Part shown: positions 23,222 through 58,996 of the stretch, piece by piece
Numbering within the stretch: position 1 is the first letter of the stretch
How the letters are laid out: each line of letters opens with the position of its first letter
NCBI RefSeq assembly: GCF_018812025.1
Contig: NC_063062.1
Span: forward strand, 3,083,927 to 3,147,926
DNA: 64,000 nucleotides
Direction: 5' to 3'
Origin: Megalobrama amblycephala
Lineage: Eukaryota; Chordata; Actinopteri; Cypriniformes; Xenocyprididae
Translations under genes and position numbers: made by a program
The notes under the pieces: model-generated
The model's database searches: none
What the model was told of the DNA's origin: nothing
Seen by the model: only the letters and a program-made list of their open reading frames with translations

Positions 23222-23465
23222 AGGGATAGTTCAGCCAAAAATGAAAATTCTGTTATCATTTACTCACCCTCATGTTATTCCAAACCTGTATGAGTTTCTT
23301 TCTTCTGTTGAACACATTCTAAGATTAGAAGATATTGTGAAGAATGTTGGTAATCAAACAGTTGATGGTAGCCAGTGACTTCCACAGTAGGAAAAAAAAA
23401 TACTATGGAAGTCAATCGCTACCGTTTGATTACCAACATTCTTCAAAATATCTTCTTTCTACTTC
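23222..23465. mobile_element. Family C element, right side incomplete
   Basis: Starts AGGGATAGTTCAGCCAAAAA directly at the TTAA (23218-23221) that also closes the element on its left. It shows the internal mirror TACTATGGAAGTCA / TGACTTCCACAGTA. The outer right arm is missing or replaced. Confidence 0.7.
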
Positions 23466-24186
23466 AGTTACTAAGAGCTTGAGGGATTCTTTGCCCACCA
23501 ACTGATGAAGTCTGATCCCATTACTATTACAAATGATCAGTAAAGGAGTTATTTATTGTATTGACAATACTGCCCCCCTCAGGTCAAAAGTGGAAAAATC
23601 AGTTTTTTGGCCCTGGCACAAAATGACCATTAAAGATCACTAATCATATCAAAGTGCGAACAAGTGCTAGTCAGGTGAAATCATTTGAAATCACACTTAG
23701 ATATAACATCAAAATGTAAATAGTTGTTGAAATAATAGATATAAGTAAATTTTAGTACTAATACAAGTGCTCAAGGGGGTACAAATTCTAGGAAACGCTA
23801 CAAAATAGTCTCTGGAATGTGTTTAATACATTATAAAGTGCTAAGGTCATTACAAACAGAGGTGTAAAAAGTACTCAAAAATGTTACTCAAGTGAAAGTA
23901 CAAGTACTGAGTGAAAATTTTACTCAATTAAAAGTAAAAGTATCTGGCCAGAATCATACTTGAGTAAAAGTAAAAAAGTACTACATTAAAATTGTACTTG
24001 AGTATTAAAAAAGTAAAAGTAACAGCAAGAACGAAAACTAGAGATTCTTGTTTAAGCTTTTAATCTCTAAAAACATGAAGTGAATGAACCACATACAAAG
24101 TTTTATCCTCCTTTAGAACTGTTTGTGTTTAATTGTATTTAATTATCAAACTATAAGACTACTACCTAATGCCAGTATGCAACATG

Positions 24187-24462
24187 CTACTCAAAGTTGC
24201 AAAACCTTGGATTTAACTTAAGTAGAAGCTGATTTTCAAAATTTTGAGTGTCAAGCCTAACTCTTTTGGGGCTAAAAATCAATCCTGCAGTGCCTGAAAC
24301 ACTGGTGTCTGAAACACAGGCCAGATATCCATCCAACTCTTTGCTGGCTTCATGTGTTGTCTGTTTCAAAGAAGTGAAAACATCTTCATCATCAGATGAA
24401 CTGTTGGCCATGGGTGCTCTTGATTCTGTGGCTGATTTTTGACTTCCTCCATTTTCTTCCAC
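24187..24462 (-). pseudogene. hAT transposase C-terminal remnant
   Basis: A 91-codon minus frame. The piece SSDDEDVFTSLKQTTHEAS then KELDGYLACVSDT resembles the acidic linker and LxxYL region that precede the dimerisation domain of hAT/ZBED-type transposases. The usual strongly conserved hATC block is absent, so it is truncated. The Tc1 copy begins 12 bp upstream of its first codon. Non-functional. Confidence 0.5.
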
Positions 24463-24473
24463 TGACTGTTATA

Positions 24474-25854
24474 CAGTGGGTAGGGAAAGTATTCAGACCC
24501 CCTTAAATTTTTCACTCTTTGTTATATTGCAGCCATTTGCTAAAACCATTTGCTCTGCCATTCCTCCTTGCAGATCCTCTCCACTTCTGTCAGGTTGGAT
24601 GGTAAACGTTGGTGGACAGCCATTTTTAGGTCTCTCCAGAGATGCTCAATTGGGTTTAAGCCAGGGCTCTGGCTGGGCCATTCAAGAACAGTCACGGAGT
24701 TGTTGTGAAGCCACTCCTTCGTTATTTTAGCTGTGTGCTTAGGGTCAATGTCTTGTTGGAAGGTAAACCTTCGGCCCAGTCTGAGGCCCTGAGCACTCTG
24801 GAGAAGGTTTTCATCCAGGATATCCCTGTACTTGGCCGCATTCATCTTTCCCTCGATTGCAACCAGTCGTCCTGTCCCTGCAGCTGAAAAACACCCCCAC
24901 AGCATGATGCTGCCACCACCATGCTTCACTGTTGAGACTGTATTGGACAGGTGATGAGCAGTGCCTGGTTTTCTCCACACATACCGCTTAGAATTAAGAC
25001 CAAAAAGTTCTATCTTGGTCTCATCAGACCAGAGAATCTTATTTCTCACCATCTTTGAGTCCTTCAGGTGTTTTTCTAGCAAACTCCATGCAGGCTTTCA
25101 TGTGTCTTGCACTGAGGAGAGGCTTCCGTCGGGCCACTCTGCCATAAAGCCCCGACTGGTGGAGGGCTGCAGTGATGGTTGACTTTCTACAACTTTCTCC
25201 CATCTCCCGTGATCTTTGGGTTCTTCTTTACCTCTCTCACCAAGGCTCTTCTCCCCCAGTAGCTCAGTTTGGCTGGACGGCCAGCTCTAGGAAGGGTTCT
25301 AGTCATCCCAAACATCTTCTATTTAAGGATTATGGAGGCCACTGTACTCTTAGGAACCTTAAGTGCAGCAGAAATGTTTTTGTAACCTTGGCCAGATCTG
25401 TGCCTTGCCACAATTCTGTCTCTGAGCTCTTCAGGCAGTTCCTTTGACCTCATGATTCTCATTTGCTCTGACATGCACTGTGAGCTGTAAGGTCTTATAT
25501 AGACAGGTGTGTGGCTTTCCTAATCAAGTCCAATCAGTATAATCAAACATAGCTGGACTCAAATGAAGGTGTAGAACCATCTCAAGGATGATCAGAAGAA
25601 ATGGACAGCACCTGAGTTAAATATATGAGTATCACAGCAAAGGTTCTGAATACTTAGGACCATGTGATATTTCAGTTTTTTTTTTTTTAATAAATCTGCA
25701 AAAATGTCAACAATTCTCTGTTTTTCTGTCAATATGGGGTGCTGTGTGTACATTAATGAGGAAAAAAATTAACTTAAATGATTTTAGCAAATGGCTGCAA
25801 TATAACAAAGAGTGGAAAAATTTAAGGGGGTCTGAATACTTTCCGTACCCACTG
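24474..25854 (-). mobile_element. Tc1/mariner element, internally deleted, inserted in the hAT element
   Basis: TA is present on both sides (24472-24473 and 25855-25856). The termini CAGTGGGTAGGGAAAGTATT and AATACTTTCCGTACCCACTG are inverted repeats. The transposase is on the minus strand. At the left the terminal repeat breaks off at about 24547 and jumps straight into transposase codons, so the C-terminal codons and the inner terminal repeat are deleted; the junction carries the short repeat CCATTTGCT. Confidence 0.93.
24540..25450 (-). pseudogene. Broken Tc1 transposase (DD34E)
   Basis: The minus frame 25082-24540 holds 180 residues of the catalytic domain: Asp20 in WSDETK, Asp111 in QQDIDPKH and Glu146 in NPIEHLW, with 34 residues between the last two, the DD34E spacing of Tc1 transposases. 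The upstream DNA-binding part (25450-25090, beginning MRIMRSKELPEELRDR) is in another frame because of an indel near 25080, and carries an in-frame TAG near 25317 where a Trp codon is expected. It also lacks its C terminus. Inactive. Confidence 0.88.
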
Positions 25855-28172
25855 TAATTTCCAGGTCAACAAAGAGTATAGAACCCAAGAGGCAACACTC
25901 TGATACTTTTTAGGCAACAGTCACTAGATGGCGCTCCGGTAGTGCGGCCGCCATTATGGGGTGAAAATAGTAACTGGACCATTGAATCCTTCACATCTTA
26001 CGCACCCAAAATCGGTGAATTTCACTGCCAAATCAAAAGCACAGTAGAACAGTTTTTTAAATTAAGTCACCAGTAAATTGTATGATCCTACAGTAAATTT
26101 TGTATTGTCTTATATACGTTTTATTTTACCAGTTGTGGAATCCAACCATTCATCCATCTGAGGTAACGTAGTTAGCCTACTTTGAGTATTTCCATTTTAT
26201 GAAACTTTACACATTTATTAATAGTAAATTAATAATTAAATAATTTAAAATCATCATGTTTGCAGTGAACAATATATTTCAGACCTAGTGGAGTAATAGT
26301 AATAATATCTAGATCTGAATTGAAATAAGCTATATTGTATGTTTTAATGGATCACGCTACAAACATAATGATCTTATGATCTGCTGTGTCCATTATCGCA
26401 TAATTCCCACTTTTGGACACTTTTGCTTCAATGGACATTAGACAACACTGCAAAATCAAGCTGTTATATTCATATATTTATTGTCCAACATTCTCAATTT
26501 TTCTGATGCATGTCATAATTTAATTTCGTATGTCGGTATTAATTCAGTGTTTATAAGTCTAATACTAATACTAGATCTTTTAAAGAGTTTTAACCCAAAC
26601 TGACTGAGAGCAAAAAGGTTTTGTGAGAGTTTTTTTTTTTTTTTTTTTTTTTTAACAAAGCAGCTGATATTGCCATAGAAACTAGTGGACTGCCAAGTCG
26701 CCTTCACCCCAAAATGGCGGAAATGCAAGGCCGCTGCTGGCGCAGGTGTTGCAATGGAACATTCTGTTGAGTGTCGCTTCTTGTTAGTGTATATTCTTTG
26801 AGGTCAAGGTGCTGTGCATTGTGGTAATTGATGCAACATGACGTCACTTCTCAAGGACCAATGAACATGTCTGACCAATTTCATGGAATGTGAAAATGAA
26901 TCTCATTGAATAAATAACCTTTAAATTAAACTGGTCATCAGCACAATTCAACTGGTTTGGTAATAGCAAAAGAAAATAGAATGAAGTGATCTCCAAAAAA
27001 TAAGTACTTTTTGACTGTAAATAAAATTGTAAGGAGTAAAAAGTACTCTTTTTTCTCAAAAAATTTACTCAAGTAAAAGTAAAAGTATTGATTTTTAAAT
27101 GTACTCAAGTAAAGTAAAAATACCCAAAAATAATACTTAAGTACAGTAATCAAGTAAAATTAATCAAGTACTTTACACCTCTGATTACAAATAACCTTTT
27201 TAATTCAGCAAGGACCTAAATGAGACCATAGTATATCTCTTTTTCTTTTCCAATAAATATTGTTGTATATTGACGTATTATATATGTTGTATATTGAGGT
27301 GGAAGCTCATTATTCAACAACAAAAAAAGATCCTGAGTGACAGTTGCGATAAATGTACATTTTCTTTATTCCAAAAAGATAACGATGCAGGTCCATAACA
27401 ATAACATTTCTCAATAAAATATTTACACACACAATTAAAAAGTACATTAACATCCCTTCAGAAGCATTATGTATACCGTCGGCAGACAGCTGAAGCCACT
27501 AGCAGCTAACTGGATATTTATTTCTAATAGCATGGCAACACAATTCTCATCATGGAGACATGAATAACAAATGATTCATGTTTGCCATTTGCCGTCATCG
27601 TTTAGCTGAGCGAGTGTTAAGAGGGACGAGAGCTTGCTTTTTAATGAGAGGAACAGAACATAGAGTAACAGCCGTGCCTATTCTGAATTACCAGTTAGGA
27701 TTGGTTTGGTTTAATATATTTTCAGAACAGTAAGAGGAAAGGTTTGTACTGAGATTTGAACTACATGTTCGCAAGTAAAGACAACAAAGAGACTAAATCA
27801 AACTGGGTTGTGAAAGAAATGTAAGCCTCAACAAGGCTGAAGTTCTTTATTACCCCCAAGCTAAATGTGAAGACCTAATTAAACCTTGGAAAGAGTATCT
27901 GTTACTTTTGTCCAAATACTGTACACAAACAGAGACTTTTTTTCTCCACTGAAGCTCTATCATATATGAAAACAACCAACAAGCATGGTAGCCTCGCACA
28001 TAACATTTAACAGAAATTTCCTGTATAGGTTGTATTGCTTCCTTCAATATATCCGATCAACATTTTTCCAAAATCCAAGTTATGCTATTAAAGTTATAAA
28101 ATGCTTCCAATTCTATTATGCTTTTAGCAGATGTTGCAACTAATGGACACTTTCAAAAATAACAGTAAATAC

Positions 28173-29396
28173 GTTGTTAAAAGTACTGACTTCGATACCA
28201 AGTCGGTACTGAAATTTTAAAAAATGTGACGCTTTGAGCGCTGTTGAGTGCATTTGTAAACACCTCTGATTGGCCTTTGTGTTCACGCACTCATCAGATA
28301 TGTCTGTGATTAGCTACAATGATCAATGCATAGGAGCGTTTGAAAGCACACAGAAGTGTTTGAATTTGAAAGCGCTTTTAAAGCGAAGCTTTTGAAAGCA
28401 GGCGTCTATCAGGAGACCGGTCCGCTGATATCAGAGGCCAAAAGGTAAAAAAAAAAAAAGTGAATTTTAACACGTCAACAACACGTACTATATGTGTATT
28501 TAACACGTATTTCACACTTTAAATTTCATGCACAAACAACACATATTTAATGCGTGAAATACATACACATCGGAGCGTTTGAAAGCAGGTGTCTATCAGC
28601 GTATGGAAGGCCAAAAGGTTCAAAAACAAGTGAATTTTAACACAACAACACGTAAAATACGTGTATTTAACGCAAATTTCATGGGTTAAATGTGAAAAAT
28701 CTACACGTTAAATGTTCAATACGTGCATTTACCACACTGATTTTTCACATACAAACAATACGCATTTAACGCGAGAAATACATGCGAAATGCATGTATTT
28801 TACGGTGTTGTTGACGTGTTAAAAACCTTCCATACACTGATAGACACCTGCTTTCAAACGCTCCCATGTGTAACTGTTTAAGCGCTCAGTGAAGAGCGTC
28901 ACTGATGTCTATTTACAACGTTTACACAGATACACATGGGAGTGTTTGAAAGCAGGCATCTATCAGTGTATGGAAGGCCAAAAGGTTCAAAAGCATGTGA
29001 ATCACAACGTGCTGATTTTTCACACGCAAACGTACTTAACCCATGAAATAAACATTAAATACACATATTTTACATTTTAAAATTCAACATTTTGAACATA
29101 TTTTACATTTTAAAAAATGTGTTTTTTAACCTTTTGGCCTTCAATATCAGAGGACCAGTCCGCTGATACACGCCTGCTTTCAAACGCTCCCGCTTCCAAT
29201 TTCAAATTCAAAAACTTCTGTGCGCTTTCAAACGCTCCCGTGCATTTATTATTGTAGCCAATCACAGACATATCTGATGAGCGTTTTAACACAATGGCCA
29301 GTCAGAGGTTTTTACGAATCCGCTCAACAGCGCTCATTGTCACATTTTTAAAATTTTTCACTACCGACTTGTATCGCGGTCGGTCCCTTTGACAAC
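28173..29396. mobile_element. Large inverted-repeat element with repeated internal modules
   Basis: The ends GTTGTTAAAAGTACTGACTT and the complement of its relative near 29365-29396 are mirror images; about 250 bp on each side match in inverted order (GACATATCTGATGAG on the right, CTCATCAGATATGTC on the left). Inside, the module GCGTTTGAAAGCAGG-TATCAG-GGCCAAAAGGTT occurs five or more times in both orientations, together with arrays of AACACGTATTT-like motifs. No coding capacity. Confidence 0.7.
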
Positions 29397-30206
29397 ACTA
29401 CACACAAGGCAGCAAACTTTTAAATACATACACACTGCTAATTTTGATTTTGCAGTTTGTCTCAGCAGAACTCGCACAAGAATTGTCATCAAGGGCATAC
29501 AATGACTGAACAACTCAGACAATAAACATGCAAGTGATACCACTAAAAACTAACCTACTGTATGCAAAAACTTTTGGGCAGGCCAATAAATAAGCAACTG
29601 TAAAATTGCAAATCAACAAAAAATATATATATATTTATACAGTTCTTTTGAGGAATACAAACATCTGGCAGTGTGCTGACATGTGGAACACTTGTGCAGT
29701 TTGGCATATTAAGGCAACATTGGGGAAATGTGAGGGAAAATACTGCTACATTGCTTATTAAAATGAATGAAACATACCATTGTGCTACAAAACCATGTTC
29801 TGTGGCATTACTACTAAAAGAAAAAGGTGTTTCTTGTTCATATGCACTTTGAAATCTTGATGAAAATGAACTTGACAATAAGAAAAATATGGATAAGAGT
29901 TGTTATCTGAAACATGAATAATTAGTTCAAACCGGAGTTCCTGAAACAGTGCAACTAGAGGGGTTTTCGAGGTCAAACTAGCTAACCAAACAAACTAATC
30001 TTTTGATAACCATTCTCATATAGAGCAGGTTGTTCCTGGTTCAGTGATACAGCAGTGACACAAATACACCAACCAGTAACAACTGCTCAAATAATGAACG
30101 ACCTACACAGAAAACACACATTCTAGTGTTCACTAACCACCCTCACGCACGTAACATGACTACAAGCTCAAAGTCATTGGCATTATTACATGAAATGATT
30201 TACAGT

Positions 30207-30212
30207 TTTATT
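30207..30212 (-). terminator. Candidate proximal poly(A) signal of tp53i11
   Basis: AATAAA on the minus strand, 342 nt after the stop codon. It is the first canonical hexamer in the 3' region; alternatives are at 27851-27846 and 27370-27365. Based on the hexamer alone. Confidence 0.3.
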
Positions 30213-30553
30213 GATACATTAGCTACAGACAATTACGCCAGCATTTCAAGCTCGGCTACGGTGTGCAATACTTTACGTGATAAACGCTGAATGAGGAGGG
30301 CTACACTGTGACTGCACACTCTCTGAAATAAAAATGGAATTCATTTTACCAGATTGTGAGCATTTCCCATAAAAAAGGCAAACTCTTGTGTTGTGTGTAA
30401 GTTGAAATTAAAATGAAGGCCTGGTTGGCGTCATCCTTGCAGTAAGGCTCGACGCCAGATGAACAGGTTGATGTTGTTTGACTGTGTCACTGTTCAAAGC
30501 TTCAGATGGAAACTCCAGCCCCGCGGCCCGTCACTCAGGTGTGTGCGGGGCTC

Positions 30554-56361
<25,808 letters not shown>

Positions 56362-56535
56362 TCCAGCAGTCTACAGAGGAGAAGAGGAGTGTGAGAACAA
56401 GATCAGATCTGATTTGTCACTTCATGTTCATGCATGTACTTATGTGCACTGGGAATGGAGTCTAACAAGACGACATCTTTACTACTGTGTGTACAATCCT
56501 CTAGCGCATCAGGCTGTCCTGACATACCAGAGAAC

Positions 56536-56681
56536 CCCCTTATGAGGCAATGGATTACTCAAGAGAATCAATTATATTTTGCTCTCAAAAAGGCAGTAAA
56601 ACAACATCACATGGGATATAATCAGCCTTGACAAGATCCTTAGTTCCTGCGGCACATTTGCAGTCAAATTGGGGACAGCAC
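56536..56681 (+). repeat. Direct duplication, unit 1
   Basis: About 145 bp, from TATGAGGCAATGGATTACTC to AATTGGGGACAGCA, matching 57432-57578 at roughly 85-90% by eye. Starts about 165 bp upstream of the tp53i11 first coding exon. Confidence 0.85.
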
Positions 56682-56830
56682 CAAATCAGCATTTTAGAAT
56701 GATTTCTGGATTATGAACTGGAGTAATGGCTGCTGAAAATTTAGCTTTACTATCATAGTAAAAAAATGACGTGTTAAAATATTTTTAATAGTAATATTGT
56801 GAAATATTACAATTTAAAATAAATATATTT
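56682..56830. mobile_element. Family D fragment
   Basis: ATCAGCATTTTAGAATGATT and TGCTGAAAATTTAGCTTTAC correspond to the family D arm. Confidence 0.65.
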
Positions 56831-56843
56831 TTGATCATATTAA

Positions 56844-57078
56844 AGGGATAGTTCACCCAAAAATGAAAATTCTGTCATTAATTACTTAGCCTCAAGTTGT
56901 GCCAAACCTGTATGTATTTCTACCATAGTAGGTAAAATAAATACTCTAGGAGTCAATCTGTTTGGTTACTGTCATTCTTCCTTTGTGTTTAGCAGAACAA
57001 AGAAATTCATACAGGTTTGGAACAACTTGAGGGTGAGTAAATGATGACAGAATTTTCATTTTTGGGTGAACTATCCGT
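56844..57078. mobile_element. Family C TTAA foldback, short copy
   Basis: Follows TTAA (56840-56843). Ends AGGGATAGTTCACCCAAAAA and TTTTGGGTGAACTATCCGT; the right flank TTCA is decayed. It sits between the two units of the direct duplication. Confidence 0.85.
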
Positions 57079-57431
57079 TTCATACCCATTTAAAACCCAT
57101 TAAATCATATGGCATTATTTATGCAGATGTAATTGCAGTGTAAATGCATTCCTGCCACCTCTGAGCTGCAATAAACGGTCTGTAAATATATCTGAATACC
57201 AAGTCAGATGCAGCTTCAGAAAAATATGCTTAAATGTAATAAATTCTCTGTTGAATCAAATAAAATATTTCTTTCTAAAGCCACTTTTTGTAATGTCCAT
57301 TTGATGCTTTTCTAATTTAACACAATAATGACTTTAAATCATCATTTGGGGGTAATTTCTCAGTCAAATTTGATGTGTGATTAATCGGAACATCATGTAA
57401 TAATTATAATCACTTGACATATATACAGTGA

Positions 57432-57578
57432 TCTCCCTATGAGGCGAAGGATTACTCAAGGGAATCAATTATATTTTGCTCTCAAAAAGGCAGTAAAAAG
57501 ACATCACATGGGACAATATTGGTTTTGACAAGCTCCTTAGTTCCTGCTGCACATTTGCGGTCAATTCAGGGACAGCAC
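57432..57578 (+). repeat. Direct duplication, unit 2
   Basis: See 56536-56681. Shared blocks include GAATCAATTATATTTTGCTC and CTCAAAAAGGCAGTAAAA, with scattered substitutions. Confidence 0.85.
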
Positions 57579-57891
57579 TTCTATGAGAGAACATCGATAT
57601 GAATGTCCTGACATGTGGACACAAGCCACTGCAACTTAATATCTCGCAATTATGACCTTATTTTTCATGTCTGTAATGTAATTTCCTGTTATTTGGAAAT
57701 TGCATTTCACAGTTGTGAAATGCAAGGCCTTCAAATAGATTTGTTCCCCAGACACAAATGTAGAAAAAAGGACATCTGAATATCAGATATCCTGCTTGGT
57801 CTGCAGGAATATGATATCTCAGGAGAAGGAAAAGGCACAGGGAACTTTTGAGTATAAAAGGACTGTCTTTCAATGTGTGCACTCAAGTCAC

Positions 57892-58041
57892 CTGCTTTCG
57901 TGTACTGGACAGCAGAGGTACAGGTGGTCGGCAAGTGCTCCCTCAGCAGAGGGAGAGAGGAGTTTGGCGTCACAATCGATGAGGAAAGGATGAAATGTGT
58001 CCGAGGCTCCAGCACTATTGAGCCTGGAGGTGTTCAGGAAG
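57892..58041 (-). other. tp53i11: Possible 5' untranslated exon of tp53i11
   Basis: The minus strand has a good acceptor (pyrimidine-rich CTGTTTTTGCTCTTGCAG just before 58041) and a donor AAAGCAG|GTGACT at 57892, bounding a 150-nt, GC-richer, non-repetitive stretch. An upstream noncoding exon is required by the acceptor before the ATG exon, and this is the best candidate seen between 56.4 and 64 kb. No transcript evidence is available. Confidence 0.35.
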
Positions 58042-58525
58042 CTGCAAGAGCAAAAACAGGGGTAGATTTTAAAAGTACAGCCGTCACCTGTGTGCTCTTC
58101 AGACAGCAAGATGTAGAAGTATATAAAAAAGTGAAGTAGTATTCATTTCAGTACTGATGAAGATGTCATTAGACCATCAGATTTTAAATTATAGATGAAT
58201 GCATTAATGAATGAATAAATCAACCAGAGCAACACACTACAATCATTTTTGGTCACTCTGTCCAAGACTGATGAAACGAACCTACCAAAACCAACAGATG
58301 AATCTACAGGTTACTAATTTAAAGATATAACATGTAATTTGTCGAATCAACATGTCGAATCGGCCGAAAAAAAGCCGACGAGGACCAACTTCAGCCGACG
58401 GTGCGGAACACACTGAGAAAACTTAGTCGGCCGACGAACAAAAACTGCCCGACGGCCGACTGTCAGCTTGGTGTGTTCCTGTCATATCTGTTTGAACTAC
58501 ACTCTTTAAAACTGTAAACACACAG
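58042..58525. other. Upstream region of tp53i11, nothing recognised
   Basis: 58370-58460 contains repeated GCCGACG/CGGCCGAC motifs (a short GC-rich mirror), possibly a repeat fragment. Confidence 0.4.
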
Positions 58526-58868
58526 TAGGGCTGGGCGATATATCGCATGCGATTGTCACGCGCATTTCGTCAGTAAAGCCGGTTCCCTGATTGCCACCAA
58601 ATCGCCATCACCTGCTTTCAAATGGAGCGGCATTTAATAGACAGAACTGTAGATCACTGACAAGCTACGCAATATCGCGTTCATCATCGCAGATGAATCG
58701 CCTTCGATAATGAACGCGATATTGCGTAGCTTGTCTGTGATCTACGGCTCTGTCTATTAAATGCCGCTCCATTTGAAAGCAGGTGATGGCGATTTAGCGG
58801 TAATCAGGGAACCGGCTTTACTGACGAAATGCGCGTGACAATCGCATGCGATATATCGCCCAGCCCTA
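58526..58868. mobile_element. Near-perfect 343-bp palindromic hAT-like element, TSD ACACACAG
   Basis: Left end TAGGGCTGGGCGATATATCG, right end its exact complement. The arms of about 158 bp mirror each other almost base for base around a short spacer at about 58685-58709. ACACACAG is at 58518-58525 and 58869-58876, a perfect 8-bp duplication. No coding capacity. Confidence 0.93.
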
Positions 58869-58996
58869 ACACACAGTATGTACAATGAAAATTGATAATA
58901 AGAAATGTTTATTAAGCACCAAAACAGCATATTAGAATGATTTCTGAAGGATCATGTGACACTGAAGACATATTAAAAAGAAAACAGTTATTTAAA

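Larger units (their letters stand above)
23857..27183. mobile_element. hAT element, TSD ATTACAAA, split by a Tc1 insertion
   Basis: Termini CAGAGGTGTAAAAAGTAC and GTACTTTACACCTCTG are inverted repeats. ATTACAAA occurs at 23849-23856 and 27184-27191, a perfect 8-bp duplication. Subterminal arrays of AAGTAAAAGTA-type motifs occur at both ends (23880-24030 and 27060-27175), as in hAT transposase-binding regions. Without the Tc1 copy the element is about 1.94 kb. It contains a remnant of an Ac-like transposase C terminus (24187-24462). Intergenic, between tp53i11 and cd82. Confidence 0.92.
27345..30553 (-). other. tp53i11: tp53i11 3' UTR, extent uncertain
   Basis: Downstream of the stop no further exon is seen. 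AATAAA-type signals on the minus strand occur at 30212-30207, 27851-27846 and 27370-27365. If the most distal one is used, the UTR is about 3.2 kb and contains the inverted-repeat element at 28173-29396. If the first is used, the UTR is about 350 nt. The stretches 29397-30553 and 27371-28172 hold no coding frame and no recognised repeat, which is compatible with a long UTR. Confidence 0.4.

Noticed and set aside
24540..25082. 180-codon frame considered as a host gene
   Set aside because: It is the catalytic half of a Tc1 transposase within an element with terminal repeats and a TA duplication.
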